Numbered from the stretch's first letter, positions 42,404 to 50,241 are shown. The stretch: DNA of 64,000 bases from Burkholderiales bacterium (GCA_019509985.1 JAEKLF010000032.1:124001-188000); one strand, 5' to 3'. The notes: generated by a model not told the origin, from the letters alone. Numbers and translations: made by a program.

Positions 42404-43016
42404 GAACGCCGTTGCTGTCATCGCATGGCGCCTGCTCAGGGAGGAAAAGCAGGGAGGTCGAACGCGAGTTCCAACCTCAGAATAAGTCTAGCAGTGCACT
42501 GCTTGCTTGAGGCTGTGGTGGGCCCCGAGTTGCGTCCACGGCACTATGGAAATCCTGGATTCGCCTGCCTAGTCGCAGTCCCCCAAACGCACTCGATCAT
42601 GCTCCCACATGTGAACCAGTTTTTCGGCGTCAACGCGCGCGTCCTCCAAGGCTTGCTCTCGCGTGTCCCTGAACCGTAGGCATGCGTGCCAAATCATGCT
42701 GTCGTGTGCGACATCGACTTAGAACCTCACGCGACCATTGAAGCCCAGTTCGCATTGGCGAGCGGTTGCCCAGGCAGCGGCTGAGCCGTCGGTGGCGAAG
42801 AAGAAATCTCTCATCTGGGCTCCAGACTTGGCAGCGAGGTCGATGGTCAAGCCTAGGCCGCTTGCGCGACTGCTACAAGTCTGAGCGATGGGACCTTCGG
42901 CCACTTGCTGAGTCAAGCACCTGGATCAGCATGTGACGACGCCGCTGCCACAATCGCTTCACCCCGCACACCGCAGTTAACGGTTTGGCGGCGGCGGTGC
43001 GGTGGTGGAGCAAGAA
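42404..43016. other. Stretch with little coding evidence
   Basis: About 600 bases in which the only fairly protein-like reading is a 42-codon minus-strand frame (42569-42697), annotated separately. Other open frames (plus 42425-42679, minus 42719-42916) have no ribosome site or recognisable sequence. It may contain gene remnants. Confidence 0.4.
42569..42697 (-). CDS. Possible very small protein
   Basis: A 42-residue frame, MIWHACLRFRDTREQALEDA and onward, ends DRVRLGDCD. The helical charged composition (REQALEDARVDAEKLVHMWE) is protein-like, but there is no clear ribosome site and no family known to me. It may instead be the end of a broken larger gene, as an in-frame stop lies eight codons upstream. 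Confidence 0.25.
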   Translation of the reverse strand: MIWHACLRFRDTREQALEDARVDAEKLVHMWEHDRVRLGDCD

Positions 43017-43142
43017 ATGAAGCTACCCCTCCCTGATGCCAAGAAGCTCAAAGAGCTGCTGACGGCTGTCGAGCAGCACCCTCTTGGAATGCTGCTTCTG
43101 ACGATCCTCGTCGGTGTAGCCGGGTACTTTTGGAGAAAGTAA
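43017..43142 (+). CDS. Small single-pass membrane protein
   Basis: A 41-residue protein, MKLPLPDAKKLKELLTAVEQ, then HPLGMLLLTILVGVAGYFW, a clear C-terminal membrane helix. A GGTGGAG ribosome site stands nine bases before ATG. Its TAA stop overlaps the next start (TAATG), so translation is coupled. Small membrane proteins of this kind occur as holin-like or toxin components; no specific family is recognised. Confidence 0.5.
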   Translation: MKLPLPDAKKLKELLTAVEQHPLGMLLLTILVGVAGYFWRK

Positions 43143-43432
43143 TGCTTGTTTTGGTCGATGACATCTCGCATGCGAGCGGCCGGACTTCGTACCTCGAGTA
43201 CGCGCTTGCGGTGGTCTCGTGCGGGCGCATCATTCGCCGGCAAGAAGCGACGAGTCCAGTACCGTCCATGCCGGTTGATGCGCAATCCACTGAAGTCCAC
43301 GAGGGCCACCTGAGCTTCGTTGCCGCTTTGAATCTCAAGGCGTGCATGCGAAATCGCCATCCACGACGTCGGAGGTCTGGCCTGCCCACCATTGAGTGGA
43401 GCCAGGCGCCACCTAGCGGCGCTCACCACTGA
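43142..43432 (+). CDS. Small protein coupled to the membrane peptide gene
   Basis: A 96-residue protein starting MLVLVDDISHASGRTSYLEY. The C-terminus is Arg/Pro-rich (RNRHPRRRRSGLP). The start is the ATG of the TAATG junction with the preceding gene. A convincing plus-strand terminator follows directly (43444-43467), supporting a two-gene transcript. The family was not recognised. Confidence 0.45.
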   Translation: MLVLVDDISHASGRTSYLEYALAVVSCGRIIRRQEATSPVPSMPVDAQSTEVHEGHLSFVAALNLKACMRNRHPRRRRSGLPTIEWSQAPPSGAHH

Positions 43433-43443
43433 TTGAATGAACG

Positions 43444-43467
43444 AAGGGACCTGCAAAGGTCCCTTTT
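43444..43467 (+). terminator. Rho-independent terminator
   Basis: The stem AAGGGACCT / AGGTCCCTT has loop GCAA and is followed by TTCGTT. It ends the plus-strand transcript of the two small genes and lies just before the convergent NucS-like gene. Confidence 0.8.
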
Positions 43468-43474
43468 CGTTGGG

Positions 43475-44269
43475 TCAGGCTGGCAGCACTAGCGGTGCCA
43501 CCTTCGACACAGTGACCGACAGGCGGTATTCGCACAACTCTACGTCGCGGATGGAGGCGCAGGCCAAGCGTAGGTCCTCCGACATCGTGCGGCAGATGAT
43601 GATGCCGCGCACGCGCTGGCCAGGTTCGGCCAACTCCTTGCGCACCCAGTTCATGTAGCGCAAGAGCTGACCGACGACACGGTCATAGCCGCGGGAAACC
43701 TTCAGCTCCAGCACAACGAGCGCGTTGTTCCGGTCCACCCCAAGGATGTCGATCCGCCGCCCGTTCCCGGCCTCGAACTCGATGCCCCTGATGTCCTCTT
43801 CCTCGTAGAGCCTGAGCCCCGGCTCGATGCACTCGAGGTTCTCAGCCAGATACCGCTGCAGGTCCTTCTCAAGGAGGAACTCGGACGAGCCAGCCAACGG
43901 TTCGCCGACCTCCGTCTCAGCAGTCTCCGCGGCCGTCTGTTCTTCCTGACGGACTACATCCCCCTGCACCAGTTCGTGGATGGGAGATGGGTCCTTGCCC
44001 GGCTCATACAACCGGTACTGCCCGGTGTCGACCTTGAACAGGATGTCGTCGCTCCCGTTGGTCGACGGGTGATGAAGTCTGTTCTTGTCGTTGGTCGAAG
44101 CCTGGACCAGATGCGCGCGGATGGTCACAGGCTTCAGTTTGGGGAAGTGCTCGCTGAACCATTCGACGGCCCTCGAGCTGGTGAACACCTGACCGGGCTT
44201 CAGGTCCCACGCCGCAAGCATGTCCTTCAGCAGCGCCCTGGTCGGCTTGTCATAGATGGTCTTCGCCAT
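43475..44269 (-). CDS. NucS/DUF91-like PD-(D/E)XK nuclease-family protein
   Basis: A 264-residue protein. The C-terminal part has the NucS-type site: Asp174 in RRIDILGVD, Glu188/Lys190 in LVVLELKVSRGYD and Gln201 in VVGQLLRYMNWV. The N-terminal 100 residues look like a winged-helix or DNA-binding unit (SSRAVEWFSEHFPKLKPVTI). It stands alone. Similar proteins are frequent in genomic islands near restriction genes, and their targets are unknown. Confidence 0.72.
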   Translation of the reverse strand: MAKTIYDKPTRALLKDMLAAWDLKPGQVFTSSRAVEWFSEHFPKLKPVTIRAHLVQASTNDKNRLHHPSTNGSDDILFKVDTGQYRLYEPGKDPSPIHELVQGDVVRQEEQTAAETAETEVGEPLAGSSEFLLEKDLQRYLAENLECIEPGLRLYEEEDIRGIEFEAGNGRRIDILGVDRNNALVVLELKVSRGYDRVVGQLLRYMNWVRKELAEPGQRVRGIIICRTMSEDLRLACASIRDVELCEYRLSVTVSKVAPLVLPA

Positions 44270-44424
44270 GTATCTCCCTGGCTCTCAGGCAATGTTGGTT
44301 TGAACTCAGCTTAGCAACTGGCGGTGGGGCAGCGGACCCTGATGGAAGTCCCGATGCTCAAGTAGCGCGGAATGCGGTCCGATCCAGCTCATCAGGAGCA
44401 TGCTGGTGAATTGACGGGATAGCG

Positions 44425-44727
44425 ATGACAAGTGTTGCAGAGGCGGTGTGGGATTCCCGGGCTCGACAGTCGCTGGCCGATGGCGGGCGAGCCTTTGAAC
44501 AGCTCCTGGCCATGGCAGAAATGAACGCTGACACCGGGCAGTCCAGCGTGGTCGCCGCGTTCATCGCTTCGGTGGTGGGCTTCAGCAAATTCGACCTGTA
44601 CGACCTTCGGCGCCTCGATGTCGACATCTCCGACGACGTGATGGCATGTATCGACACGATCCGTTGGCGGAAGGCCCACCTTGCCGACTTAGTCCCAGAT
44701 GGCTGGTCCCGCGCACACGCAATCTGA
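44425..44727 (+). CDS. Small DUF7673-like protein
   Basis: A 100-residue acidic protein. FEQLLAMAEMNADTGQSSVVAAFIA and FDLYDLRRLDVDISDDVMACID match the pattern of small plasmid/island proteins classed as DUF7673 (tandem 'D-T-G-Q-S' then 'F-D-L-x-x-L'). The function is unknown. It stands as a short plus-strand gene in the cargo. The family name is from memory and should be verified. Confidence 0.5.
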   Translation: MTSVAEAVWDSRARQSLADGGRAFEQLLAMAEMNADTGQSSVVAAFIASVVGFSKFDLYDLRRLDVDISDDVMACIDTIRWRKAHLADLVPDGWSRAHAI

Positions 44728-44835
44728 ATAGATTGGGGCTTCGCGCCGGCGCAGCGCTAGCCGCAGGCCAGTGGCTGGACGGAAACCACTATTGCGTGCC
44801 CTCATGTACCGGCGGCACATGTCGCAGAATGTCGC

Positions 44836-45180
44836 ATGCCCAGAGACATCCGCGTGCCGATTCCTGACCAGGCAACCGACCTCCGCCTGTATTTCGATGA
44901 GATGGTCGAGAACGACGCCTTTGGCACGGCGCTGGATTTCAGCGTCGCAGAGTTCGACGAACTGGCCAGGCTGGTCGACCTACAGTTGACCGGCGCCGAA
45001 GCCACGGCAGGTGGCGTGGCTGTGTACTACTCGGTCTACTGGGAGGCCTTCCACGCCTGCGATGACAAGACGGTCGGTGGCGACCATGCACGAATCGCGC
45101 GCGGAAAGGTGGATGGTTCCGACTGGGTTTTCACGCGCGCAGAGTTGCCGGTAGGCCGGACTCCGGCCGACGATTTCTGA
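44836..45180 (+). CDS. Small protein of unknown function
   Basis: A 114-residue acidic protein (MPRDIRVPIPDQATDLRLYF...). There are no membrane helices and no recognised motif. It has no strong ribosome site at the chosen ATG. It is spaced 20 bases before the next plus-strand gene, so the two may be co-transcribed. Confidence 0.45.
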   Translation: MPRDIRVPIPDQATDLRLYFDEMVENDAFGTALDFSVAEFDELARLVDLQLTGAEATAGGVAVYYSVYWEAFHACDDKTVGGDHARIARGKVDGSDWVFTRAELPVGRTPADDF

Positions 45181-45200
45181 CCTGGGGGACAACCCACGGC

Positions 45201-45563
45201 ATGGACGCGCCTGCGCTTCCTCCTGACGAAGTTGGCCCGCAGCTCGAAGGCAAGGCTAAGGCCATTGGCGACTTGGATTCGCTCGTGCAGGCGTTGTTGA
45301 CTGCATTGCCCGCTTCGAAGCCCTGGCAGCGTCAGCTGCGCATGCACTTGGCCGACGTGGACCGCGTCAGCCAAGTCCTTCGGCTTGTCGTTGCGATGGG
45401 CCGCAGTGAGCAGGAGGTCAACCAGGCTGCCGGTGAGTTGCTAGCGGCCATGCGTGCCGCCAAAGCCAGCGTCAACGGTGGCCGCGCCGACATGGGAACA
45501 AAGGCTGCGGCCTCCCTCGGCTTTAACCTTGCGCAAAAAGTCGTCGCCAGTCTGAGCAAGTAG
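45201..45563 (+). CDS. Small helical protein of unknown function
   Basis: A 120-residue, almost entirely helical protein (KAIGDLDSLVQALLTALPAS, VSQVLRLVVAMGRSEQEVNQ) with a lysine-ending C-terminus. No family is recognised. Its position just after the 114-residue gene suggests one transcript. Confidence 0.45.
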   Translation: MDAPALPPDEVGPQLEGKAKAIGDLDSLVQALLTALPASKPWQRQLRMHLADVDRVSQVLRLVVAMGRSEQEVNQAAGELLAAMRAAKASVNGGRADMGTKAAASLGFNLAQKVVASLSK

Positions 45564-45583
45564 TCGAGTCGAGCCAAGTTGAC

Positions 45584-45838
45584 TCAATCCATCAACTCTG
45601 GATGCCGAGCTCGCAATGCCTTCGCAGCGTCGCTTAGAAAATCGGTGCCGGCGGCGGCAACAACTGCGCGTGCCAGTTTCATCCGGGCGTCGTCCAGAGT
45701 TCCTCGACAGTCTTCGAGGTTGTACTTGCGGTCTGCTGCCTGGGAGACTACTAGCTTCGCTAGCACCCTAGCGCTTCCTGTGTCTGGATGAGTGTTGATC
45801 CAGTCGAGTGCTGGCGCGACGGGATGGTCTATGGTCAT
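45584..45838 (-). CDS. Small protein of unknown function
   Basis: An 84-residue protein, MTIDHPVAPALDWINTHPDT onward, helical and mildly acidic. It converges with the plus-strand pair. No family or motif is recognised. It is retained because its composition is protein-like and its flanks are compact. Confidence 0.4.
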   Translation of the reverse strand: MTIDHPVAPALDWINTHPDTGSARVLAKLVVSQAADRKYNLEDCRGTLDDARMKLARAVVAAAGTDFLSDAAKALRARHPELMD

Positions 45839-45961
45839 ATTCGTTGGTCGGGGTTGCGGTCGATGTGACGGAGCCGAATCTGATTGCCAAATGGGGCGGT
45901 TCGATGAGCGACGCTTTGGGTCAAATGGTTCCGCGGCAGCCTAGGCGCGGAAAGGGTGTCT

Positions 45962-46432
45962 TTAGGTCGGCTTCGTAGGATTCGGCAGGCGAGACAGCGC
46001 AAGGTCGACGACTGAAGGGACTGGCGTGTAGGCGCGGGAAGTGGCAAGCGCCGGAGCGACCAAAACCTCATGGCATAGGGCATCGGCCGGGCCGCCACCC
46101 AGTCCGACGGCGACTTGTAGCATCACCCAATCGAGTTCGCGGTCGTCGAGGTCCCACCCTTTGTTCACGACGCCCTTGGCCAACCGCCGGAGGTACTCTT
46201 TGAGTGGCAGCTCGGCGTACTGGACCCGCTTGCGGACGGCGAGTTCGGTCAGCTGCGTCGCGAGGTTCTGACAGGCATCAAAACGCGCAACTAGCTCTTC
46301 ACCGGTCTCACCGACGACGAACGTGCCGTCAATCAGCCGCGCTGCAAGCTTCGGCTGAACGCCCGAAAGCGCGCCTTCGCCGCGCCGCGGGAAGTCCGCT
46401 GGCATTAGGCTGGCATCTGTTTGCTTGCTCAT
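45962..46432 (-). CDS. Small protein with a HipA-like S-G-x-Q-P-K-L motif
   Basis: A 156-residue protein. Near residue 22 it carries GALSGVQPKLAARLIDG, which matches the S-G-A-Q-P-K motif at the start of the HipA kinase core. The remainder is too short for a kinase and lacks the catalytic loop. It may be a standalone relative or a domain of unknown role. It overlaps the AbrB-type gene by 4 bases and so belongs to the operon 47898-45962. Confidence 0.45.
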   Translation of the reverse strand: MSKQTDASLMPADFPRRGEGALSGVQPKLAARLIDGTFVVGETGEELVARFDACQNLATQLTELAVRKRVQYAELPLKEYLRRLAKGVVNKGWDLDDRELDWVMLQVAVGLGGGPADALCHEVLVAPALATSRAYTPVPSVVDLALSRLPNPTKPT

Positions 46433-46635
46433 GCGCCCTCGCCTTCAGGGCCGGCTTGCTTTTGTGGGGGCGATAGGGCATCTGTCGTTGGTGACGCGGC
46501 TCTCACGATGACGGCTCCATCCATCTGCAGATCGAAGTTGAGCTTGTCCCCTGACTTCACGCCAAGACCATCCAACAGCTCCTTGGGCAAAGTGAGTCTT
46601 CCTTGCCTACCTGCTGTGGCCGTTGGGACCCTCAT
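46429..46635 (-). CDS. AbrB/SpoVT-type DNA-binding protein
   Basis: A 68-residue protein. ATAGRQGRLTLPKELLDGLG, with VKSGDKLNFDLQ, is the swapped-hairpin AbrB fold used by MazE/VapB-type antitoxins and transition regulators. The start at 46635 overlaps the exonuclease-like stop (ATGA). It probably regulates the operon or acts as an antitoxin, but no VapC-type toxin adjoins. Confidence 0.7.
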   Translation of the reverse strand: MRVPTATAGRQGRLTLPKELLDGLGVKSGDKLNFDLQMDGAVIVRAASPTTDALSPPQKQAGPEGEGA

Positions 46636-47369
46636 CGCAACACCTCGGCACTGAGGACCAGCGTCGATGCGCCGATACGAGCAACACAGCGCAGCCGCTG
46701 GCCTACCTTCAGGTCCCGCCAACCCACGCCCGCAGTACCTTCGCCTATGGATAGGGTGAGCTCGCCGTCATCGCTCTCCGCGTGCACGAATTCGAACTCG
46801 CTAACGACGAATTTGACCGTAGCGAAGACTTCAATAGTCTTGGTCTCCATGCTTTCAACCGTGGGATGCACGATGGCGAAGCGCAGCCGCAATGAGTAGG
46901 CATCTGCAAGTGCGTGATGGCGCTTGATGCCCCTGGCCGATTCGAGCATCTCCCATGCCGAATCTGCCGCGCGCAGGCCGTCCTCATCGCTGAGGAGATA
47001 CGAGACGTTCGTTGGGTGAAGACGCGCCCTCGGCGGCCTGGGCGCTGCAGCCAACAACTGTTCCACGAGCAAGTAGTCGCCGCTGTAGTCATAGATCATC
47101 TCGACGTCGGCAGCGCCCAATCCATCAAGCCATTCGACGAGTTGAGCAGCCAGCCCCTCCCACGGGACGGCTGGCTCGAGTCCAAGCTGCGGCAAGACCT
47201 GTTCAGACACGAAATCGTTGGGGTGCAGCTGTAGCAGAGCTTCGACTTCTTCGCGGGTGCGCTCGCCGTACAGCTCGCTGTCGTCCTGGCCCAAGAACGC
47301 TGCGCTGAGAAAGCAGGGTCCGCTCGGCGTCTGCAGAAACTCGGTGTCGAGACAGACGAGAAACGCCAT
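46632..47369 (-). CDS. DEDDh 3'-5' exonuclease-like protein
   Basis: A 245-residue protein. The N-terminus MAFLVCLDTEFLQT gives Asp8/Glu10, an Asp at 94 or 98 lies in EMIYDYSGDYLL, and KRHHALADAYSLRLR gives His151 and Asp156. Together these are the DEDDh exonuclease pattern of the RNase T/RNase AS type. The C-terminal 80 residues form a separate beta-rich (possibly OB-like) part. It lies 13 bases after the preceding gene and overlaps the AbrB-type gene. Substrate unknown. Confidence 0.65.
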   Translation of the reverse strand: MAFLVCLDTEFLQTPSGPCFLSAAFLGQDDSELYGERTREEVEALLQLHPNDFVSEQVLPQLGLEPAVPWEGLAAQLVEWLDGLGAADVEMIYDYSGDYLLVEQLLAAAPRPPRARLHPTNVSYLLSDEDGLRAADSAWEMLESARGIKRHHALADAYSLRLRFAIVHPTVESMETKTIEVFATVKFVVSEFEFVHAESDDGELTLSIGEGTAGVGWRDLKVGQRLRCVARIGASTLVLSAEVLR

Positions 47370-47382
47370 GTTCGGGGACGCC

Positions 47383-47898
47383 TCAGACAGTGGTCTGAGC
47401 AGCCGGGGCGGGCAGTTCGGCTGCGCCCGCCACCGCCTGTTCCACCTGATAGTGGACGATGAGTCCGATAGACAACAACGGATCGTCTCGTTTGGGACGC
47501 TGTGGAACCACGACGATAGCGACTTGGACTTGTTGACTGACCGAGGAAGGGGGCAACTGAGGCGCATCGGGGCAGAACTGGTTGCCCTCGCAATCGCGCA
47601 CCACCACCATCGTGTACTCCCCCCCGACCTTACCGATCTTGACCTCCACGATGGGTCGGATGTCCCATCCATCACGAAACGGGATTGCCGCCAGGAGATG
47701 GACCAACTCTCCTCCCGAGGCGTGGAGATGTCCTGCAAGCTCGCCACCAGAGTGCGAGACGAAGGTTTGGAGATTGGCGTTTTCCGTACCGCCTCCGTCG
47801 AGAAGGGTTCCAGTGAACCAGGGCTTGGCCGTGGCCGGCCAGCGCACTGCGTTCGTTTGGAGTTCCCAGAGCGCATGGGACAGGGAATAGGTAATCAC
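47383..47898 (-). CDS. Protein of unknown function at the head of the exonuclease operon
   Basis: A 171-residue protein (MITYSLSHALWELQTNAVRW...) with a Gln-, Val- and Pro-rich C-terminus (QVQVAIVVVPQRPKRDD). No membrane helix or known motif. It is the first gene of the minus-strand group that contains the DEDDh-like, AbrB-type and HipA-motif proteins. Its promoter would lie in the AT-rich gap 47899-48072. Confidence 0.45.
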   Translation of the reverse strand: MITYSLSHALWELQTNAVRWPATAKPWFTGTLLDGGGTENANLQTFVSHSGGELAGHLHASGGELVHLLAAIPFRDGWDIRPIVEVKIGKVGGEYTMVVVRDCEGNQFCPDAPQLPPSSVSQQVQVAIVVVPQRPKRDDPLLSIGLIVHYQVEQAVAGAAELPAPAAQTTV

Positions 47899-48072
47899 TG
47901 GCGTTCCCTCATATGTCTGTGAAGCAACCTCGACGGAGATGAACTAGCGGAACGTCGAGTGCGCTCTGCACGCCTTCAGTCCGGAGAAACCGAGATGTAT
48001 AGACAGTATATGTTTGGACGGTAGATTTATGTGCTGTAGATTTTTAGAGTGAAGTTGAGGACCCTTCTGTTT

Positions 48073-48297
48073 ATGAAAAAACAGAAGCTCGCCGCGAGGG
48101 CGATCCTTGCCTCGAACGTGCAGGCTCTCCGTGGTGGGCTGGGCGTGTCGCAGGAGAAGCTCGGCGAGATGGCCGGGCTCCATCGCACCTATATCAGCCA
48201 GATTGAACGACAGCGCTTGAACATCACCTTGGACAGTCTCGAGAAGCTGGCGGAGGTGCTTGAAGTCCGCGTGTTCGAGTTGCTGGTGGAGCACTGA
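48073..48297 (+). CDS. XRE-family helix-turn-helix regulator
   Basis: A 74-residue Cro/C1-type protein. The HTH is VSQEKLGEMAGLHRTYISQIERQRLNITLDSL, with the conserved E-x-x-x-x-Y-I-S-Q-I-E pattern. The ATG at 48073 is favoured over a GTG eight codons earlier because it begins MKKQKLAAR and the earlier one lacks a ribosome site. It is the last gene before the right end and is divergent from the exonuclease operon, so it may control the cargo or excision. The family often controls restriction systems. Confidence 0.82.
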   Translation: MKKQKLAARAILASNVQALRGGLGVSQEKLGEMAGLHRTYISQIERQRLNITLDSLEKLAEVLEVRVFELLVEH

Positions 48298-48494
48298 CTA
48301 GCGTGAGCGGGTTGAGTCAGCTGCGACGAAGCAGGCGTAAGTTAGCTCGCCGAGTGCTGCGAAGTGCTGTCCATTCGTCGAGGTTCCGATGGAAGCCATT
48401 TCGCCGGTTGCTCAGAGGGCCCTACGGCTCGGCGGGAGTGCCCCCTTCCCCGGAGGGGAAGGGCCGGGGGTTGGGACGTTTCAAAGCGCTATGC

Positions 48495-48543
48495 CATTAG
48501 CCGCAAGTACCGCGCCGGACTTGATACGAACTTACGGCTAATG
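48495..48543. repeat. Inverted repeat near the right end of the island
   Basis: CATTAGCCGCAAG (48495-48507) faces CTTACGGCTAATG (48531-48543), matching at 12 of 13 positions around a 23-base spacer. A further copy of the core, CGGCTAACG, is at 48587-48595, 10 bases from the terminal ACATAA. These look like recombinase arm or accessory sites. Confidence 0.6.
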
Positions 48544-48616
48544 TCCGCATCTCAATTGAAGCGTTTCTCCGCTGAATTGGGAGACTCGGCTAACGTTCGC
48601 CAGAACATAAATGCTG

Positions 48617-49224
48617 ACGAATTGCCTGAGTTTCCGAGGGCCGCGATGGAGGCCTTGCGCGAGCCCCTGGAGACCGGCCGCATCCTCATTTCGAGGGCCG
48701 CGCGGCAGGCCGAATTCCCCGCGCGCTTCCAGCTCGTGGCCGCCATGAACCCTTGTCAATGTGGACATCATGGCAACCCCTTGCGGGCCTGCCGCTGCAC
48801 GCCGGACCAGATCGCGCGATACCAGGGCCGGCTCAGCGGCCCCTTCCTCGACCGGCTGGACCTGCTCATCGAGGTGCCGGTGATCCCGCCCCGGGAGTTG
48901 CAGGATCTGGCCCCGAGCGAGACCAGCGCCGTCGTCGCCGGGCGTGTGGCGGCAGCGCGCGATCGTGCGCTCGCACGCCAGGGTGTGCCGAACGCGCTGC
49001 TGCAGGCTCAGGATCTGGCCACGCATGCCGTGCTAGAACCGGCGGCCAAGGCCCTGCTGGAGCGGTCGGCGGAGCGGCTGGGCTGGTCGGCGCGCAGCTT
49101 TCACCGCGTGCAGCGCGTGGCGCGGACGGTGGCCGACCTGGCAGGCGCGGACACCATCGCGCCCGCGCACGTGGCCGAAGCCATCCAGCTGCGCCGCGGC
49201 CTGCCGGGTGCTACTGGCGGCTGA
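48617..49224 (+). pseudogene. comM: comM 3' part, separated by the island
   Basis: The ComM C-terminus resumes with D-E-L-P-E-F and continues RILISRAARQAEFPARFQLV, AAMNPCQCGHHGNPLRACRC (Cys-rich loop) and FLDRLDLLIEVPVIP, to the family's C-terminal SFHRVQRVARTVADLAGADT. The frame reads upstream into island DNA for about 84 codons with no proper start, so no normal ComM is made. Joining 20567 to 48617 restores an uninterrupted reading frame of about 505 residues, the usual ComM length. Confidence 0.95.
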
Positions 49225-49645
49225 GCCGGCCGTCCTTCTCGCGCACCGTGTCGCCGGCTCTGAGCTGCGGGTCGGCGCCGAGCTCGGTGCTGCGCTGACT
49301 GCCATCCTTGTTGACCAGGGTCACGACCCAGACGGTGCGCTTCTTCGCGTTCTTCTCGACCTCGTTACCGGCATAGCCACCGGCCACCGCGCCACCGACG
49401 GTCGCGAGCTTCTTGCCGGTGCCGCCGCCGACGCGATTGCCGAGCAGGCCACCGACCACGGCACCGCCGACGGCACCGACGCCGCTGCCCGAGCCCTTGC
49501 GGGTTTCGGTGTGCACCTGCTGCACCCAGGCGCAGCCGTCGCACAGGCGGGACAACTGCTTGGGCGTGGGCACCGACGTCGCGGGCGACTGCGCCTGCGC
49601 GGTACTCAGGGTGGCGGCCAGCGCCACGGCGATCATCAGCTTCAT
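49211..49645 (-). CDS. Glycine-zipper 2TM-domain secreted protein (copy 1)
   Basis: A 144-residue protein with a signal peptide (MKLMIAVALAATLSTAQA). A glycine zipper follows (GVGAVGGAVVGGLLGNRVGGG then GGAVAGGYAGNEVE), the Rick_17kDa/SlyB-like 2TM pattern. A Cys pair (LCDGCAWV) precedes the zipper. It is an outer-membrane or periplasmic surface antigen-like protein, and its C-terminus (TVREKDGRLSRQ) converges with comM. Confidence 0.75.
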   Translation of the reverse strand: MKLMIAVALAATLSTAQAQSPATSVPTPKQLSRLCDGCAWVQQVHTETRKGSGSGVGAVGGAVVGGLLGNRVGGGTGKKLATVGGAVAGGYAGNEVEKNAKKRTVWVVTLVNKDGSQRSTELGADPQLRAGDTVREKDGRLSRQ

Positions 49646-49674
49646 GGCGTCGGGTCTCCAGACTTGCGACGGCA

Positions 49675-50241
49675 TCAGGCGCGCGTGAAGCCGTTTTCGG
49701 TCAGGCGCACTTCGTCGCCGACGCGCAGGCCCGGGTCGGCACTGCGCTCGAAGCGGCGCGTGCGGCCGTCGCGTTCCTGCACCTGCACGACCCAGACGGT
49801 GTGGGTGTTGTGGTTCTTCTCGATCTCGTTGCCGGCATAGCCACCGGCGACGGCACCGCCGACCGTGGCGAGCTTGCGGCCATTGCCGCCACCCACCATA
49901 TTGCCCAGCAGGCCGCCGACGACGGCGCCACCCACGACACCCACGCCGCTGCTCTTGCCGCGACGGGCTTCGGTGTGCACATCGGTCACACGTCCACAGC
50001 GCTCGCAAAGCACGGGCTGGGCAGGGCTTTCAGCGGGCACCGGCTGGGCTTCGCGCGCCGGTTCGGTGCTGGCCAGACGCTGCGGCTGGGCACTCGTTGG
50101 CGCCGGCACGGCGGCGGCAACGGGTTCGGCGGTATCACCATGCGAACGGCCCACCGCATAGGCGCCGCCGAGCAAAGCGAGGACGACTGCAACGCCGGCG
50201 ACGATCTGCGTGGACTTGACGGGAAGTGTGGGGGTCGACAT
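49675..50241 (-). CDS. Glycine-zipper 2TM-domain protein with N-terminal anchor (copy 2)
   Basis: A 188-residue paralogue of the next gene. The start at 50241 follows GGAGG. An N-terminal membrane helix (IVAGVAVVLALLGGAYAVG) replaces the signal peptide. The same LCERCGRV...VTDVHTEARRG section, glycine zipper (GVGVVGGAVVGGLLGN) and VRLTENG-type ending are present. The pair arose by tandem duplication, 29 bases apart. Confidence 0.75.
   Translation of the reverse strand: MSTPTLPVKSTQIVAGVAVVLALLGGAYAVGRSHGDTAEPVAAAVPAPTSAQPQRLASTEPAREAQPVPAESPAQPVLCERCGRVTDVHTEARRGKSSGVGVVGGAVVGGLLGNMVGGGNGRKLATVGGAVAGGYAGNEIEKNHNTHTVWVVQVQERDGRTRRFERSADPGLRVGDEVRLTENGFTRA

Larger units (their letters stand above)
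20568..48610. mobile_element. 28-kb genomic island integrated in comM
   Basis: The boundaries come from the split comM frame: native codons end at 20567 and resume at 48616/48617. The left end starts TTATGT and the inner right end finishes ACATAA, its exact inverse. Six further bases (ATGCTG, 48611-48616) precede comM. The element has lower GC than the flanks, a tyrosine-recombinase operon at the left end and defence-type cargo, mostly on the minus strand. No conjugation or phage structural genes are seen, so it looks like a transposon-like integrative island. No flanking direct repeat longer than one base is visible. Confidence 0.92.

Noticed and set aside
42719..42916. 65-codon minus-strand frame in the cargo gap
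   Set aside because: No ribosome site, no conserved features and a weak composition.
48587..48610. Integron-type attC/attI core near the right end
   Set aside because: GTTAGCC does not fit the GTTRRRY core, and no integron integrase or cassette array is present.
48364..48616. In-frame extension of the comM 3' part into island DNA
   Set aside because: It has no start context, and the 84 codons are unrelated to the ComM N-terminus. It is readthrough of the junction, not a new gene.
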